64,000 nt of DNA from NCBI GenBank assembly GCA_944389385.1, contig CALXMC010000002.1:109831-173830 (forward strand), in the 5' to 3' direction. The stretch's first letter is position 1, and every line of letters begins with the position of its first letter. The stretch is from an uncultured Alphaproteobacteria bacterium. GTDB lineage: Bacteria; Pseudomonadota; Alphaproteobacteria; Rs-D84. Both the position numbers and the translations under genes were made by a program. Of the stretch, positions 50,073 through 59,463 are shown piece by piece. The notes under the pieces were generated by a model that was not told the DNA's origin, searched no databases, and was given only the letters and a program-made list of their open reading frames with translations.

Positions 50073-51218
50073 ATGAAAAATGTACTTGTATATTTATACT
50101 ATCCTTTTGTTTCTCAGCATCTGTCTGGTGGTGTGCAGGTAATAATGCGCAAGGTTTTAGAAGAATTATCTGGGCATGGGTTTAAATTTCGGGTTTTGTG
50201 TCCGAAAATTAAAGTTCCTTCTGACATATTGTCTGTTCCTGGTGTTGAGGTGTTGCCTGTTTTAAACGATTTTCAGAATAATCGTAACTATACAGAATTG
50301 TCAGAAAATTTCTCTATTTTAAATAAGCACGTTAGTTGGGCGGATGTCATTTGGACTATAGATAGAAATGTTCCAATAAGAACAAATAAACCAATCGTAT
50401 TGTCATTAAATGCTCATTGGTATGCGACTAATCAAAATGCATTGTTTTCTATGAACTGGGATAGAATAGTTGTGCTTAGTGAATATTCTAAATCTATATT
50501 GGAAAAAACAATCAAACCAAATTTTTGGCATGGTAACAATACCCCAAAAATTGAAACTATATCACCAGTTTTAAGCGAGATATTGTATAAAAGGGAAGAT
50601 TGTTCTTGTTTGAAAAAATATTTTGATTTTGATTCTAATAAGAAATATATCTTATTCCCGCATAGACCAGACAAAGGTAAGGGACATAGAAAAGCTATAG
50701 ATGTTTTGAAGGCTTTATGCGTAAGGGAAAAGGATTATATTTTATTGATTCCTGGTGTGGCAACGTTGTCAGACAGTTTGAAAAATACAGAAAAAAGCAT
50801 TATTAATGATGCATTAAATTATGCAGAAGAAATCGGTGTTCGTGACAATGTTATTCTACATGATTGGGTAAAATACAATGATTTACCTTATTTTTATTCC
50901 GCTGGAACCGCAACACTTATTGCTTCTGATTTAGAGGAAACTTTTGGAATGACTTTGACTGATTCCATATTGTGTGGTTGTCCTGTTGTTAGTACTGGTT
51001 CTGGAGCCTTAAAATTTACAGTTCCAGATGGGTTGGGACATAAGATTTTAGATTATAGTAAGCCTGAAGAAGTAGCCCGAGTAATATTATCTGGTATTAC
51101 TGGTGTGGAAGAAGGCATAAAATACATAAAAAGTAAGTACGACACTAATGAGATTATACAAAAGTATGAACATTTGTTTGATACGGTTCAGAAGACAGAT
51201 GGAGTATATTATGAATAA
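50073..51218 (+). CDS. Family 4 (GT-B) glycosyltransferase
   Basis: A 381-residue GT-B enzyme. The N-terminal domain begins with the GT4 acceptor-site pattern YYPFVSQHLSGGVQVIM. The C-terminal donor domain has FPHRPDKGKGHRKAID and E-x7-E sequence LEETFGMTLTDSILCGCPVV. I use the ATG at 50073 (GGGAG 11 bases up), which avoids overlapping the previous gene; a GTG at 50055 is an alternative. Its stop overlaps the start of the next glycosyltransferase by 8 bases. Confidence 0.85.
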   Translation: MKNVLVYLYYPFVSQHLSGGVQVIMRKVLEELSGHGFKFRVLCPKIKVPSDILSVPGVEVLPVLNDFQNNRNYTELSENFSILNKHVSWADVIWTIDRNVPIRTNKPIVLSLNAHWYATNQNALFSMNWDRIVVLSEYSKSILEKTIKPNFWHGNNTPKIETISPVLSEILYKREDCSCLKKYFDFDSNKKYILFPHRPDKGKGHRKAIDVLKALCVREKDYILLIPGVATLSDSLKNTEKSIINDALNYAEEIGVRDNVILHDWVKYNDLPYFYSAGTATLIASDLEETFGMTLTDSILCGCPVVSTGSGALKFTVPDGLGHKILDYSKPEEVARVILSGITGVEEGIKYIKSKYDTNEIIQKYEHLFDTVQKTDGVYYE

Positions 51219-53151
51219 AAAACCAAAAGTTAACATTATAACTGTAACACTGAATCGACCATCTTTAATTCAAGCATGTAAAAGTGTAGATGAGCAGACT
51301 TATAAAAATTGGCATCACTTTATTTTAGGCGATGGTGTTTTGCCCGATGAAGTACGGCATCCAAATAGGAGTGTTTTTGGTTTTTCGCACGCATATGGAA
51401 AAGAAGAACCTGGGTTAAATATGCCAGATGGAACACCAAATCCGCTACAAAGATGGGCCTTAAATAACTTGAAATTAGATGAATATTTTTGTTTTTTAGA
51501 TGATGATAATATATACGATAAAAATTTTCTTAAAAAAATGGTTGCTGCTATTGAAAATAGTCCAGAAATAGGTTGTGTTTTATGTGGTGTAAAAGATCAA
51601 AGACATTTTCAGAACATCACAGGTGAACCTGTTTTGGGTAAGTGTGATAATAGTGGTGTTATATTTCGTACCAAGTTGGCAACAACAATTGAATTTCCGC
51701 ATGCTTCTTTGTCAAAAAACGTCGTTCAAGATGTTGAGTTTATTCAAAATGTTTCGAAACGCTTTGGTTGGAAACAATTAAATGAAACTTTAGTAGTTTT
51801 TGGTTCTGCCCCAAATGTTCCAACAGTACGCGGTGGAATAAAATTGCTTTCTTCATGGGAATTGCCGTTATTCGCATTTAAAAAGTTAAAAGATGGAGAT
51901 ATTGAAGGAGCTATGCAAGATTTGATTACATCTGTTCAAATAGATCCTTTAGATGGTTATGCATTATGGAGATTAGCAGAAGCATATGCGGTTTCTGGTG
52001 ATATAAAAAAATCAAAAGAATGCTTGCAAAAATGGATAAAGCTTGCAGAAAAGTCACATTGTTTTTCTCATCATTTTGTGACATTTTGTTGCGGTCTTGC
52101 TTATAAAGTTCTTAATTTACCAACTAAAAATTTGTTTAAGCAAGCTATAAAAGCAATTGATACTTCAACTGTTTCTGAACAACTTAGTTGTGAGTGGTAT
52201 AAAATAGTTTCTAATGAAAAAAGGGATGTTAAATTTTACTTGCAGGTTTTAAAGCAAATTGAGCACGATTCTACTAAAATTCAAAATGCTCTTTGGAAAG
52301 CTAAAGTTGCCGCAAAATTATTTCCTAAGCAACGTAATATCCAAGAAGTGTACTCTTTGTTACATGACTATTATTATAACAAGGAAATAACCGTTATAAC
52401 AGTTACTCGTGGTCGTCCCGAATTGTTGAAACGTGCCATAGAGTCGGTAAAGGAGCAAGATATTGCAAAGACTGTTGATCATTTAATAATTATAGATGAT
52501 TGCAAAGATACACTACATTTCTTGGAAAGAAATTATAGTAAAGATGATAGCGTTTTTTGGAAATATATAAAACGCTCTAAAAAAGATACAAATGGACCTG
52601 CAAGAATCGCTCATTTACGCAATGAAGGAATACTGTCGGTTGGTACTAAATATATCGCTATGTTAGACGACGATAATGAGTATGCAGAAAATCATTTATC
52701 TTCTTTACTAAAATTAGCAAAAGAAAAGGGGTTGGCTGCAGTTCATTCGTGGAGATTGCTATATACATTTGATGGTAAAGAGTTTACTGATAATTTTTGG
52801 CCTTGGGAAAAAAATTTGACTCTGCAAAAAGTTAAGTATGAAGATTATGTAAAACGGGGAATCGTTGATTGGAATTCAAATATTCTACGTGATGGTTTTG
52901 ATAATAATACTGTTGATACCAGTGCGTGGCTGATAGAAACAGAAGTAATGCGTAATATTTTGTTCCCAGAACTTTATTCTAAAGAAGATATTGCAAACAA
53001 TATTGTTGAAGATAAAAAATTTTATAAATTAATATCTTCTATAAAAAACATTAAAATAGGCGCAACTAAAAAGTGTACTTTAAAGTACTATTTAGGCGGT
53101 TATTCAACTGATTTTAATAAATCATTAAACCGTAAAAAAGGGATTAAATAA
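51211..53151 (+). CDS. Two-domain family 2 glycosyltransferase with TPR-like linker
   Basis: A 646-residue protein with two GT-A modules. The first (about 5-225) has VNIITVTLNRPSL and the metal site CFLDDDNIYD. The middle (about 235-385) contains TPR-like helical pairs (GAMQDLITSVQIDPLDGYALWRLAEAYAVSG, read across about 240-270). The second module (about 390-640) has EITVITVTRGRPELL and the metal site IAMLDDDNEYAENH. Two catalytic centres in one chain occur in enzymes that add alternating sugars, as in some polysaccharide polymerases. Start at 51211 overlaps the previous stop by 8 bases. It converges on the gene at 53144 with an 8-base overlap. Confidence 0.8.
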   Translation: MNKKPKVNIITVTLNRPSLIQACKSVDEQTYKNWHHFILGDGVLPDEVRHPNRSVFGFSHAYGKEEPGLNMPDGTPNPLQRWALNNLKLDEYFCFLDDDNIYDKNFLKKMVAAIENSPEIGCVLCGVKDQRHFQNITGEPVLGKCDNSGVIFRTKLATTIEFPHASLSKNVVQDVEFIQNVSKRFGWKQLNETLVVFGSAPNVPTVRGGIKLLSSWELPLFAFKKLKDGDIEGAMQDLITSVQIDPLDGYALWRLAEAYAVSGDIKKSKECLQKWIKLAEKSHCFSHHFVTFCCGLAYKVLNLPTKNLFKQAIKAIDTSTVSEQLSCEWYKIVSNEKRDVKFYLQVLKQIEHDSTKIQNALWKAKVAAKLFPKQRNIQEVYSLLHDYYYNKEITVITVTRGRPELLKRAIESVKEQDIAKTVDHLIIIDDCKDTLHFLERNYSKDDSVFWKYIKRSKKDTNGPARIAHLRNEGILSVGTKYIAMLDDDNEYAENHLSSLLKLAKEKGLAAVHSWRLLYTFDGKEFTDNFWPWEKNLTLQKVKYEDYVKRGIVDWNSNILRDGFDNNTVDTSAWLIETEVMRNILFPELYSKEDIANNIVEDKKFYKLISSIKNIKIGATKKCTLKYYLGGYSTDFNKSLNRKKGIK

Positions 53152-54091
53152 TTAACTTAAAATATTCTATAGTGTTTTTTAATCCTTCAGGTAAGCTTGT
53201 GGTTGGTTCCCATTTTAACAATACTTTAGCGTTTGTTATGTCTGGTTTTCTTCTGTTGGGATCATCCTTGTCGCGTAATGATTGCTTGTGTATAACTTTT
53301 GATTTTGTATTTGTCAGACTGACAATTTTTTCTGATAGAGCTTTTATAGTTAGTTCTTCAGGGTTACCTATGTTTATTGGACCAGTTATGCTTTTTGCAG
53401 AATTCATCAATTTTATAAGTCCTCTTACTAGGTCATCTATATAGCAAAAACTGCGTGTTTGTTTCCCGGAACCATAGATTACAATGTTTTGATTGGTTAA
53501 AGCTTGCACAATGAAATTAGATACTACTCTGCCATCATTTTTATTCATGTTGGGACCATATGCATTAAAAATTCTTGCAATTTTTATCTTTGCGTTTTTA
53601 TGCCTGTGATAATCAAACATTATTGTTTCAGCGCATCTTTTTCCTTCATCATAGCAGGCTCTATCTCCAATAGGATTAACGTTTCCCCAATAAGTTTCTT
53701 TTTGTGGGTGTTCTAGTGGATCTCCATATATTTCTGATGTAGATGCTTGTAACACTGTGGCATTATTTTTTATAGCAAATTCCAGAATATTTATTATGCC
53801 AATAACGCAAGTTTTGGTTGTTAAAATACTGTGCGCGCCTTTGTACGCTGTTGGACTTGCTGGACAAGCTAAATTATAAATTTGATCTATATGTGTTCTT
53901 ATATTTATCGGATTGATAATGTCATGAAAAACAAATCTGAAATTAGGATGTTTCTTTAGTTCTTTTATGTTGTTCAAACTTCCGGTATAGTTGTTGTCTA
54001 GGCATATTACTTTGTGCCCTTGTTGTAACAATTTTTTACATAAATTACTACCTATAAAGCCTGTACCTCCTGTAACTAAAATGTTTTTCAT
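53144..54091 (-). CDS. UDP-glucuronate decarboxylase (NAD-dependent epimerase family)
   Basis: A 315-residue short-chain dehydrogenase. NAD site TGGTGFIGSNLCKKL (residues 7-21). The UXS-type signature NLACPASP is present, with catalytic Ser/Thr in ASTSEIYGDP and the YDEGKR motif (Tyr, Lys) diagnostic of UDP-glucuronate decarboxylases, plus RIFNAYGPNM. It converts UDP-glucuronate to UDP-xylose (or the 4-keto intermediate) for the polysaccharide. Usual length is ~310. A UDP-glucose dehydrogenase is not in the window. Confidence 0.9.
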   Translation of the reverse strand: MKNILVTGGTGFIGSNLCKKLLQQGHKVICLDNNYTGSLNNIKELKKHPNFRFVFHDIINPINIRTHIDQIYNLACPASPTAYKGAHSILTTKTCVIGIINILEFAIKNNATVLQASTSEIYGDPLEHPQKETYWGNVNPIGDRACYDEGKRCAETIMFDYHRHKNAKIKIARIFNAYGPNMNKNDGRVVSNFIVQALTNQNIVIYGSGKQTRSFCYIDDLVRGLIKLMNSAKSITGPINIGNPEELTIKALSEKIVSLTNTKSKVIHKQSLRDKDDPNRRKPDITNAKVLLKWEPTTSLPEGLKNTIEYFKLII

Positions 54092-54104
54092 TAAAATTTC
54101 TCCA

Positions 54105-55238
54105 TTACATATGCATTAATTGCTTAAGATTTGTTAAACTTTCTTTTTCTTGTTTTAGCTTTTTATTTAAGAGTCCTTTGCATAAGGTCTTATAATTTTT
54201 TTTGCTTAATTTTATAGCTTGTAGCATTGCATGGTATAAATCATCTTCATTATATAATATTGCATTTTTATTTGAAAAATCGTGTTTAGTAGCAAAGAAA
54301 TTGTTTAAAATTAAAGGCTTTATAAAACCAACTGATAAGCCAAAAGAGCCACTCGTTTTGTTTGTTGTATAGTCTTTTATATGTTCTTTGTTATTCTGTG
54401 ATAATAAAGCCAAAATAAAATCTGAATTTTTCGTAATATTATATAGTTGACAATTTGTTATATCGCCCCAAATAGAGACGCAGTCTGAATACCTGTTAAA
54501 ATCTAGAGGTAGCGGTTCATTACCCACGCGCCCAACAATATTAATATGAAAATCTTTTATACTTTCTTTCTTAAATTTTTCTAGTACTCTTAATAAAAGA
54601 TTTAGGTCTCTACACTTAGAGTCAAACCTTCCTGCAACTAAGAAGGTTGTTTTTTTATTTTTTTTACATATTTTTGTATTTGCGTAGAAAGTCGGTGAAA
54701 TAAATGGTGTGGTTGTACTTTTATTATATGGGAATTTGTGTAATGCCACAGCATGCGATAAAAAATATTTTCGTTCTTGGCTGGAAGTTAATTTTTTAAA
54801 ACGTTCCCATTGGTGTTCTATAAAGAACACATTGTTTTTTGTAAATTTTGAACAAAAATTTTCTTTGAATAATTTTGGATAGTATACACCGGTAAAGTCA
54901 TCAGTTGATGTTAGAAATATGTATTTATATCGCCGCATGTTGTATCTAAATAATTCATCACTTAGTGCGGATGGTAAAAATAAATGAAATAGTCGTACCT
55001 TGTCATTGCAATTAATAACGTTATTTAGTAAATCATTTGTATAATTCTTATCACTTACAATAACGTCAACATAAAAACCAAGTTTGAGAAAATAATTTAC
55101 TATTGGAGGAATTACTTCTCCATGCCAATTTGTTGGTTCGATAACTAATACAGTATTAGCGTGAACTTTTGATTCAATTAGTGGAATTATGCCAGGATAG
55201 CGTAAAAGTTTGTTCCTTACATCTAATAAATCTATCAT
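54105..55238 (-). CDS. GT-B-type glycosyltransferase
   Basis: A 377-residue cytoplasmic protein that I place as a probable glycosyltransferase. Features include a Rossmann-like N-terminal half (TVLVIEPTNWHGEVIPPI) and VAGRFDSKCRDLNLLLRVLEKF, the GT4-like donor-domain opening, followed by INIVGRVG and DCVSIWGDIT. The expected E-x7-E region is weak (TSGSFGLSVGFIKPLI). It lies in a minus-strand run with the UXS and GT28-like genes, 13 bases before UXS. Acceptor and donor unknown. Confidence 0.7.
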   Translation of the reverse strand: MIDLLDVRNKLLRYPGIIPLIESKVHANTVLVIEPTNWHGEVIPPIVNYFLKLGFYVDVIVSDKNYTNDLLNNVINCNDKVRLFHLFLPSALSDELFRYNMRRYKYIFLTSTDDFTGVYYPKLFKENFCSKFTKNNVFFIEHQWERFKKLTSSQERKYFLSHAVALHKFPYNKSTTTPFISPTFYANTKICKKNKKTTFLVAGRFDSKCRDLNLLLRVLEKFKKESIKDFHINIVGRVGNEPLPLDFNRYSDCVSIWGDITNCQLYNITKNSDFILALLSQNNKEHIKDYTTNKTSGSFGLSVGFIKPLILNNFFATKHDFSNKNAILYNEDDLYHAMLQAIKLSKKNYKTLCKGLLNKKLKQEKESLTNLKQLMHM

Positions 55239-55249
55239 ATCTGAATCTG

Positions 55250-55411
55250 TTATTTAGTTAGTTGTGTGGGTGTAGATATTGTTTCTATAATGTTTGCATT
55301 TTCTGTTAATCTAAAATCAATGATTCCTTTCTGTTTGATGTTTTTTTTAATAAAAGGTTCTATATCTTTTAATGTGGATCCGTCCGACGTCATAGTAAAC
55401 TCTGTTTTCAT
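55250..55411 (-). CDS. 53-residue protein coupled to the GT28-like gene
   Basis: Too short for a standard ORF search but well supported. It has an AAGGATATATT site before ATG 55411, and its start overlaps the stop of the preceding gene by four bases (ATGA). The 53-residue product begins MKTEFTMTSDGSTLKDIEPF and ends with a TAA 11 bases before the glycosyltransferase at 55238. Soluble, no Cys, no motif recognised. A partner or regulator of the flanking glycosyltransferases is possible. Confidence 0.55.
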   Translation of the reverse strand: MKTEFTMTSDGSTLKDIEPFIKKNIKQKGIIDFRLTENANIIETISTPTQLTK

Positions 55412-56832
55412 AATATATCCTTTAATATTATAGATGCAAACTCTTTTATATTCATTTGCGCACGGTTATATTTCTTGGGAATTTTAAGTGTTTTTTTAGA
55501 AAATATTGCTATTGGAGTAAACATATTCCTTGTTAACAATACTTCTAACTCTTTTTGTGTGTTGATTTTATATGTCTGAATTCCTAGTATAGCACGTTCT
55601 TCTAATGAGGCCTTTCTGATATCATATTTTTTATTTTTGTTAACGTATAATACTATTGACGGTGTACTATTGCCGTATTCTGGCGCTTCGTCAATAAAGC
55701 TGCTATCGGGTAATTTTGTTTCTGAGGTTAACATTAACACAGGCGTTCCAGATTTATACGTATTGTTTTTGATAATATGTTTAGCAATTTGTAAGGAATG
55801 ATTATCTAATTTTCGTTTGGTCCTTGGCTTTTTTATTATCCCTTTTAATGCGCTTAACAAGGAGATATTTGTATATTCTTTTGGTAAATAATATACGTTC
55901 GAATAGGTTTCTTGTAATTGTTTTATCCAAGCTTCCTGTTTCTCTAAGTAAGAAATGCTTGGAATTAATAATAAATCTGCGTTGCCAGATAAGGATTCAA
56001 ATACTGCATTGTACCCAGGTCTGAGAACACAAATACGAGAGATTGCAAAAAGTGCCGGTAAATTTGGTTCGAAATCTATAACTTTAACATTTTTTATATT
56101 GCTTGGTACTATGATTTCGTCTTTATAGTTGCTACCTTTAACGATTATTATCTGGCAGTTTTTTAACTCGGTGGCTATGGAAACTGCCGCTGAAAACAGT
56201 TTTTTACAAAATCCTTCGCCAAAATGTTCGCCACCTGCACCTGCATTAAATACGATGATATCGTTATTTGAAGTATATTTTTTAGATATGTCGCTAATCT
56301 CTTGTTTTGTTGGAACATAAAATACTGGTCCCGTAAATGTTATTTTGGGCTCAAACTCTAGCCATAAACGCAATTTAGGATTAGATATGTCACGAAATAA
56401 ATCTTGTTTGGGTTGAAGAAATATTATTTTGTCAAATCTATCGAACTTTTTATTAATCAGCATAGACAAAAGTCCATCTTCCTCTATTCTGCGCATTATT
56501 AGAACGCTATGACGATATTTAAGAGACGATATTTGCTCGTATATGGGGTCGGGATCTGTGTCTTCTATGACAATGTCTGGATCTATTTCCGTTACAATTA
56601 GATTTATTAGTTGTTTGAGAAAAATTTCTGATAAATTTGATGGAAGTCTATGCATAAAAGGGATATTGAAGACAGGGAACCCTTTATTTTTAAATAAATC
56701 TGTAGATTTCGCCTGAGTAAGAAAAAATACCGAATGTCCCAGCTTTCGCAAATCTTCGGCAATAACCAAAGCCCTACGAAAATGTCCAAACCCAATACCA
56801 TTTTTTAATAAAAATAATATTTTGTGTTGCAT
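55408..56832 (-). CDS. MurG/GT28-like glycosyltransferase
   Basis: A 474-residue GT-B enzyme. N-terminal acceptor domain GIGFGHFRRALVIAEDLRKLGH is the GHxxR phrase of MurG/UGT-like enzymes. The C-terminal donor domain has VFNAGAGGEHFG, VLRPGYNAVFESLSG and LLIPSISYLEKQEAW, the donor-binding pattern of GT28. The last 100 residues are an unrecognised addition. Start at ATG 56832; a TTG two codons upstream would add two residues. It is divergent from the deacetylase-like gene, 35 bases away. Confidence 0.82.
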   Translation of the reverse strand: MQHKILFLLKNGIGFGHFRRALVIAEDLRKLGHSVFFLTQAKSTDLFKNKGFPVFNIPFMHRLPSNLSEIFLKQLINLIVTEIDPDIVIEDTDPDPIYEQISSLKYRHSVLIMRRIEEDGLLSMLINKKFDRFDKIIFLQPKQDLFRDISNPKLRLWLEFEPKITFTGPVFYVPTKQEISDISKKYTSNNDIIVFNAGAGGEHFGEGFCKKLFSAAVSIATELKNCQIIIVKGSNYKDEIIVPSNIKNVKVIDFEPNLPALFAISRICVLRPGYNAVFESLSGNADLLLIPSISYLEKQEAWIKQLQETYSNVYYLPKEYTNISLLSALKGIIKKPRTKRKLDNHSLQIAKHIIKNNTYKSGTPVLMLTSETKLPDSSFIDEAPEYGNSTPSIVLYVNKNKKYDIRKASLEERAILGIQTYKINTQKELEVLLTRNMFTPIAIFSKKTLKIPKKYNRAQMNIKEFASIILKDIL

Positions 56833-56867
56833 ACTCAAGATATTCGTGTATATATAGTTTATATGTT

Positions 56868-57563
56868 ATGACAGATTGGGCGTATTTTCAAGAAATTTTA
56901 TTAGATTTTTCTCATTCTGGGCAACCAATTTCTTTTTGGTGGCGTGAGGATGACGTTGCTTGTGATAGCAAAAACTTGGTTATTATACTGGACCTTCTTT
57001 TAAAATACAAAATTCCTGTGTTGTGTGGCGTTATTCCTAATTTGTTAACTAATGATGTTATACAAATACTAAAATCCCATCCTAATTCTATTGTTTGCCA
57101 ACATGGTTTAAATCATCAGAATAACTATACGATAGACTATAAGTGTGAATTTGATTCGGCAGATTCTCTTGGTGCCTTGATTGCTGGTAGAATAATGTTA
57201 AAAGATATATTTCAAAATAAGTTTTTACCTGTCTATATTCCGCCTTGGAATAATATAAGTAAATTTTTTAAAGGTATTTTATTAGATAATGGATATGTTG
57301 CAGTCTCTGGTTATAATTATTCTGCGATGAATAAAAGAACTTATAATGTTGACGTTGATCTAATAGATTGGAACAAGTCTGAAAGTTTTTCAGATGATAG
57401 CTTTGTAATGAAACAAATACTACAATGCTTTTCACGGAAAGATTTTAATGTAGGTATAGTTAATCACCATAGAACTATCGGAATCGAAGGAATAAAGTTT
57501 ATAGAGAAATTGTTATCAGAAACTTGCAAATATTCTAATATTTCTTGGAAAATACCATTTTAG
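56868..57563 (+). CDS. Polysaccharide-deacetylase-like protein
   Basis: A 231-residue protein with the NodB-type fold. The metal site reads WWREDDVA (the DD motif of carbohydrate esterase family 4), then VLCGVIPNLL, and CQHGLNHQN supplies the His pair (HxxxH). YIPPWNNIS matches the conserved RPPW-like strand (Arg replaced by Ile-Pro). No signal peptide, so probably cytoplasmic, unlike most secreted CE4 enzymes. It likely trims an acyl group from a sugar. Its 3' end overlaps that of the convergent methyltransferase by four bases. Confidence 0.78.
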   Translation: MTDWAYFQEILLDFSHSGQPISFWWREDDVACDSKNLVIILDLLLKYKIPVLCGVIPNLLTNDVIQILKSHPNSIVCQHGLNHQNNYTIDYKCEFDSADSLGALIAGRIMLKDIFQNKFLPVYIPPWNNISKFFKGILLDNGYVAVSGYNYSAMNKRTYNVDVDLIDWNKSESFSDDSFVMKQILQCFSRKDFNVGIVNHHRTIGIEGIKFIEKLLSETCKYSNISWKIPF

Positions 57564-58255
57564 TATTTTTTTGAAACTACGCCGACTGTGCCTTGAATAT
57601 GAAAGGTATATTCTTGTTTTTTATCAATAAAAGCCTTTATGCCTTTTTGAACTTCTTCTCCCCATTTCCCGTATACGTCGTGTAAGACAACTATACCATT
57701 TGTATTTAACAATTTCGTTGTTAAGTCCAAATTTGATTGTACCGAATTTGCGTAGTGGTCTGCATCAATAAAAATTAAATCGAATTTTCTGTTCCCTTCT
57801 TGTATAGTTGAAACAACAGGCGTTTTTAATATGTTTGGATTGTTTGGTAAATGATAAGCAACTGTATTGTTATCTGGTAGTTTTGAAAAGAATGCTTTTA
57901 TTTTGGTAATTTTATCGCAAAAACCAAAATGGTTGCTTAGCGCTTTAAAAAAGTATTCTGTGCTTTCATGTATTGTTGCGCCGTAAGTTTCAGCATCGCT
58001 TGCTATTGAAAGACTCGGGTCTACGCAGCAAATGTTTGAGTTTTTAAATAAGGTCAATAGCACCATTGTGCTTACACCAACAAAGCTACCTATTTCTAAT
58101 ATAGATGAAATGTTTTTATCTTTAGCTACATCGTGAATTGATTTGATGTCATCCGGAACTAAGCATATACTATACAGTAGCTCTTTTGGAATGCCCATTT
58201 GGCGTAGTATTTTAAATGATTGTTCTCTTATTTCTAATGCTTTTTCTAAATACAT
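57560..58255 (-). CDS. Class I methyltransferase (Methyltransf_24 type)
   Basis: A 231-residue AdoMet-dependent methyltransferase. The AdoMet loop is SILEIGSFVGVSTMVLL (about 51-67), acidic strand end CVDPSLSI, and FDLIFIDADHYANSV and VVLHDVYG complete the cephalosporin-hydroxylase/Methyltransf_24 pattern that is common in LPS and glycan clusters. Probably O-methylates a sugar. It ends the glycan island; the next 880 bases have no gene. Confidence 0.83.
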   Translation of the reverse strand: MYLEKALEIREQSFKILRQMGIPKELLYSICLVPDDIKSIHDVAKDKNISSILEIGSFVGVSTMVLLTLFKNSNICCVDPSLSIASDAETYGATIHESTEYFFKALSNHFGFCDKITKIKAFFSKLPDNNTVAYHLPNNPNILKTPVVSTIQEGNRKFDLIFIDADHYANSVQSNLDLTTKLLNTNGIVVLHDVYGKWGEEVQKGIKAFIDKKQEYTFHIQGTVGVVSKKY

Positions 58256-58438
58256 TTGTAATCCGTTTTCTATACTTTGTTTTTTCTAAATCTTTTGTTT
58301 ATTTTAATAACTGGTTTTAATAATTTCCCTAAGGCGCAGTGTTTGTTTTGGTGTAAAAAAGCCTGTATGTCTTTTGGAAAGTATTATACGAATTGTTTTA
58401 TACATATAAGTCTTTTACCTTTTGGTAATTCTTTCATG

Positions 58439-58720
58439 ATTATTTAAGAATTGCAAGATTTATGGATACTATTTTTGTGTTGTAATATAAATTTTAAGTT
58501 TTTCCTGTTATTCGCTGGGAGTTCCCTGATATGTTATAAAAAATTCCCTGTTATTTTTGCAGGGAATTTTGGGGTGAGTAGGGTGCAAGTGCTTAGAAAA
58601 CTGTGGATGGATTCTAGTGCAGGTTGTGTGATTTTTGACCGAAATGCCCGTTTTTTGCAAAAGTTCCCTGTTTTTCCCTGTTTTTTTATTGCAAGGCGTA
58701 TGTGTTTTAGCCGATTTTGT
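58439..58720. repeat. Left copy of a ~250 bp direct repeat
   Basis: Aligns with 60436-60719 at roughly 75-80 percent by eye. Shared landmarks are TATTTAAG, GTGTTGTAATATAAA, a run of TTCCCTGTT phrases with TTTTTGTAGGGA-type complement, CTTAGAAAACTGTGG, CCGTTTTTTGCAAAA and GTATGTGTTTTAG. The two copies flank a 1.7 kb segment with two genes. No coding signal. The surrounding 58256-59130 gap otherwise holds only short repeat pieces. Confidence 0.75.
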
Positions 58721-58872
58721 ATGTGCCACAGGGCGCGGTATTTGAATCCGACCAGAAAATTCAAACCGTCGCATTCGCGGCGGTTTTAATTTTCTGGGTG
58801 GCCCGTGTGGATTCAAACGACAAACGTTCGTTTGTCGGGGTTCGAATCTTTCACTCGGTCGCGTTGCGACCT

Positions 58873-58930
58873 GCGTGTATCCTCGTAGTTATTCGAACGG
58901 CGCTGACGCTTGTTCTCATATACTCGGATT
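58873..58930. repeat. Further copy of the repeat found behind ssb
   Basis: The sequence GTATCCTCGTAGTTATTCGA and the next ~35 bases match 28031-28087 almost exactly, ending ACTCGGATT. Confidence 0.8.
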
Positions 58931-59133
58931 TGCCCCGATTAAAATATGCTGCTTGTGCCGAAAACGTGGGATTTTATATTCAAAAATGCACGGTATGTGA
59001 TTTTGCAATAGCCCCAAATCCGCCCAAATCTCAGATATGACATTTTATGACAGTCAATTTGAGATGTAGGGCGTTTTTGAGTTGACAAATGTACGTATTT
59101 GTAATATTTTTTTTTGAAAAAAGAGGTAAAAAT

Positions 59134-59430
59134 ATGGGATTCACGCAGGAAAAGAAAATAAATACGGATGTTTGCGATTTTTGTACGGGGTGTGAAGAAC
59201 ATTGTAAGTTCGGTTTTGATGTCTATTATGATGAAGATGAAAAAAGGGTGGCTTGCCCAACCATAGGTGGTGAACAAATAAAAGAGTTTTTATGTAAAGA
59301 TGGTACGTGGAAAATATCTGAAAAAGAAGAAAATTGCGTTTCTACGTATGAGTTAAATCGATTCCACAGCGAGATGATGCGTGCAGCACGTAAAATAGCG
59401 ACACTTTGTGATAAATATAAAGCGCGGTAA
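59134..59430 (+). CDS. Small Cys-rich protein of unknown function
   Basis: A 98-residue soluble protein, unrecognised. The first 50 residues hold five Cys (DVCDFCTGCEEHCKF, VACP) suggestive of a small metal or Fe-S site; a second cluster (LCKDG, ENCVS, TLCDK) lies toward the end. A helix with RAARKIATL closes the protein. Start at 59134 after AGAGGTAAAAAT. The frame extends 45 bases upstream without support. It lies between the direct repeats with the phosphatase fusion. Confidence 0.6.
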   Translation: MGFTQEKKINTDVCDFCTGCEEHCKFGFDVYYDEDEKRVACPTIGGEQIKEFLCKDGTWKISEKEENCVSTYELNRFHSEMMRAARKIATLCDKYKAR

Positions 59431-59463
59431 GATAGGTTTCGTAATTTTAATTTTTATGTAAGA

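Noticed and set aside
58451..58816. Open frames of ~100 codons in the left direct repeat
   Set aside because: They are created by TTCCCTGTT arrays, occur on both strands, lack ribosome sites, and the matching frames in the right copy are broken.
58820..58860. tRNA-like T-arm sequence GGGGTTCGAATC
   Set aside because: No acceptor, D- or anticodon arm can be built around it; it belongs to the repeat-rich gap.
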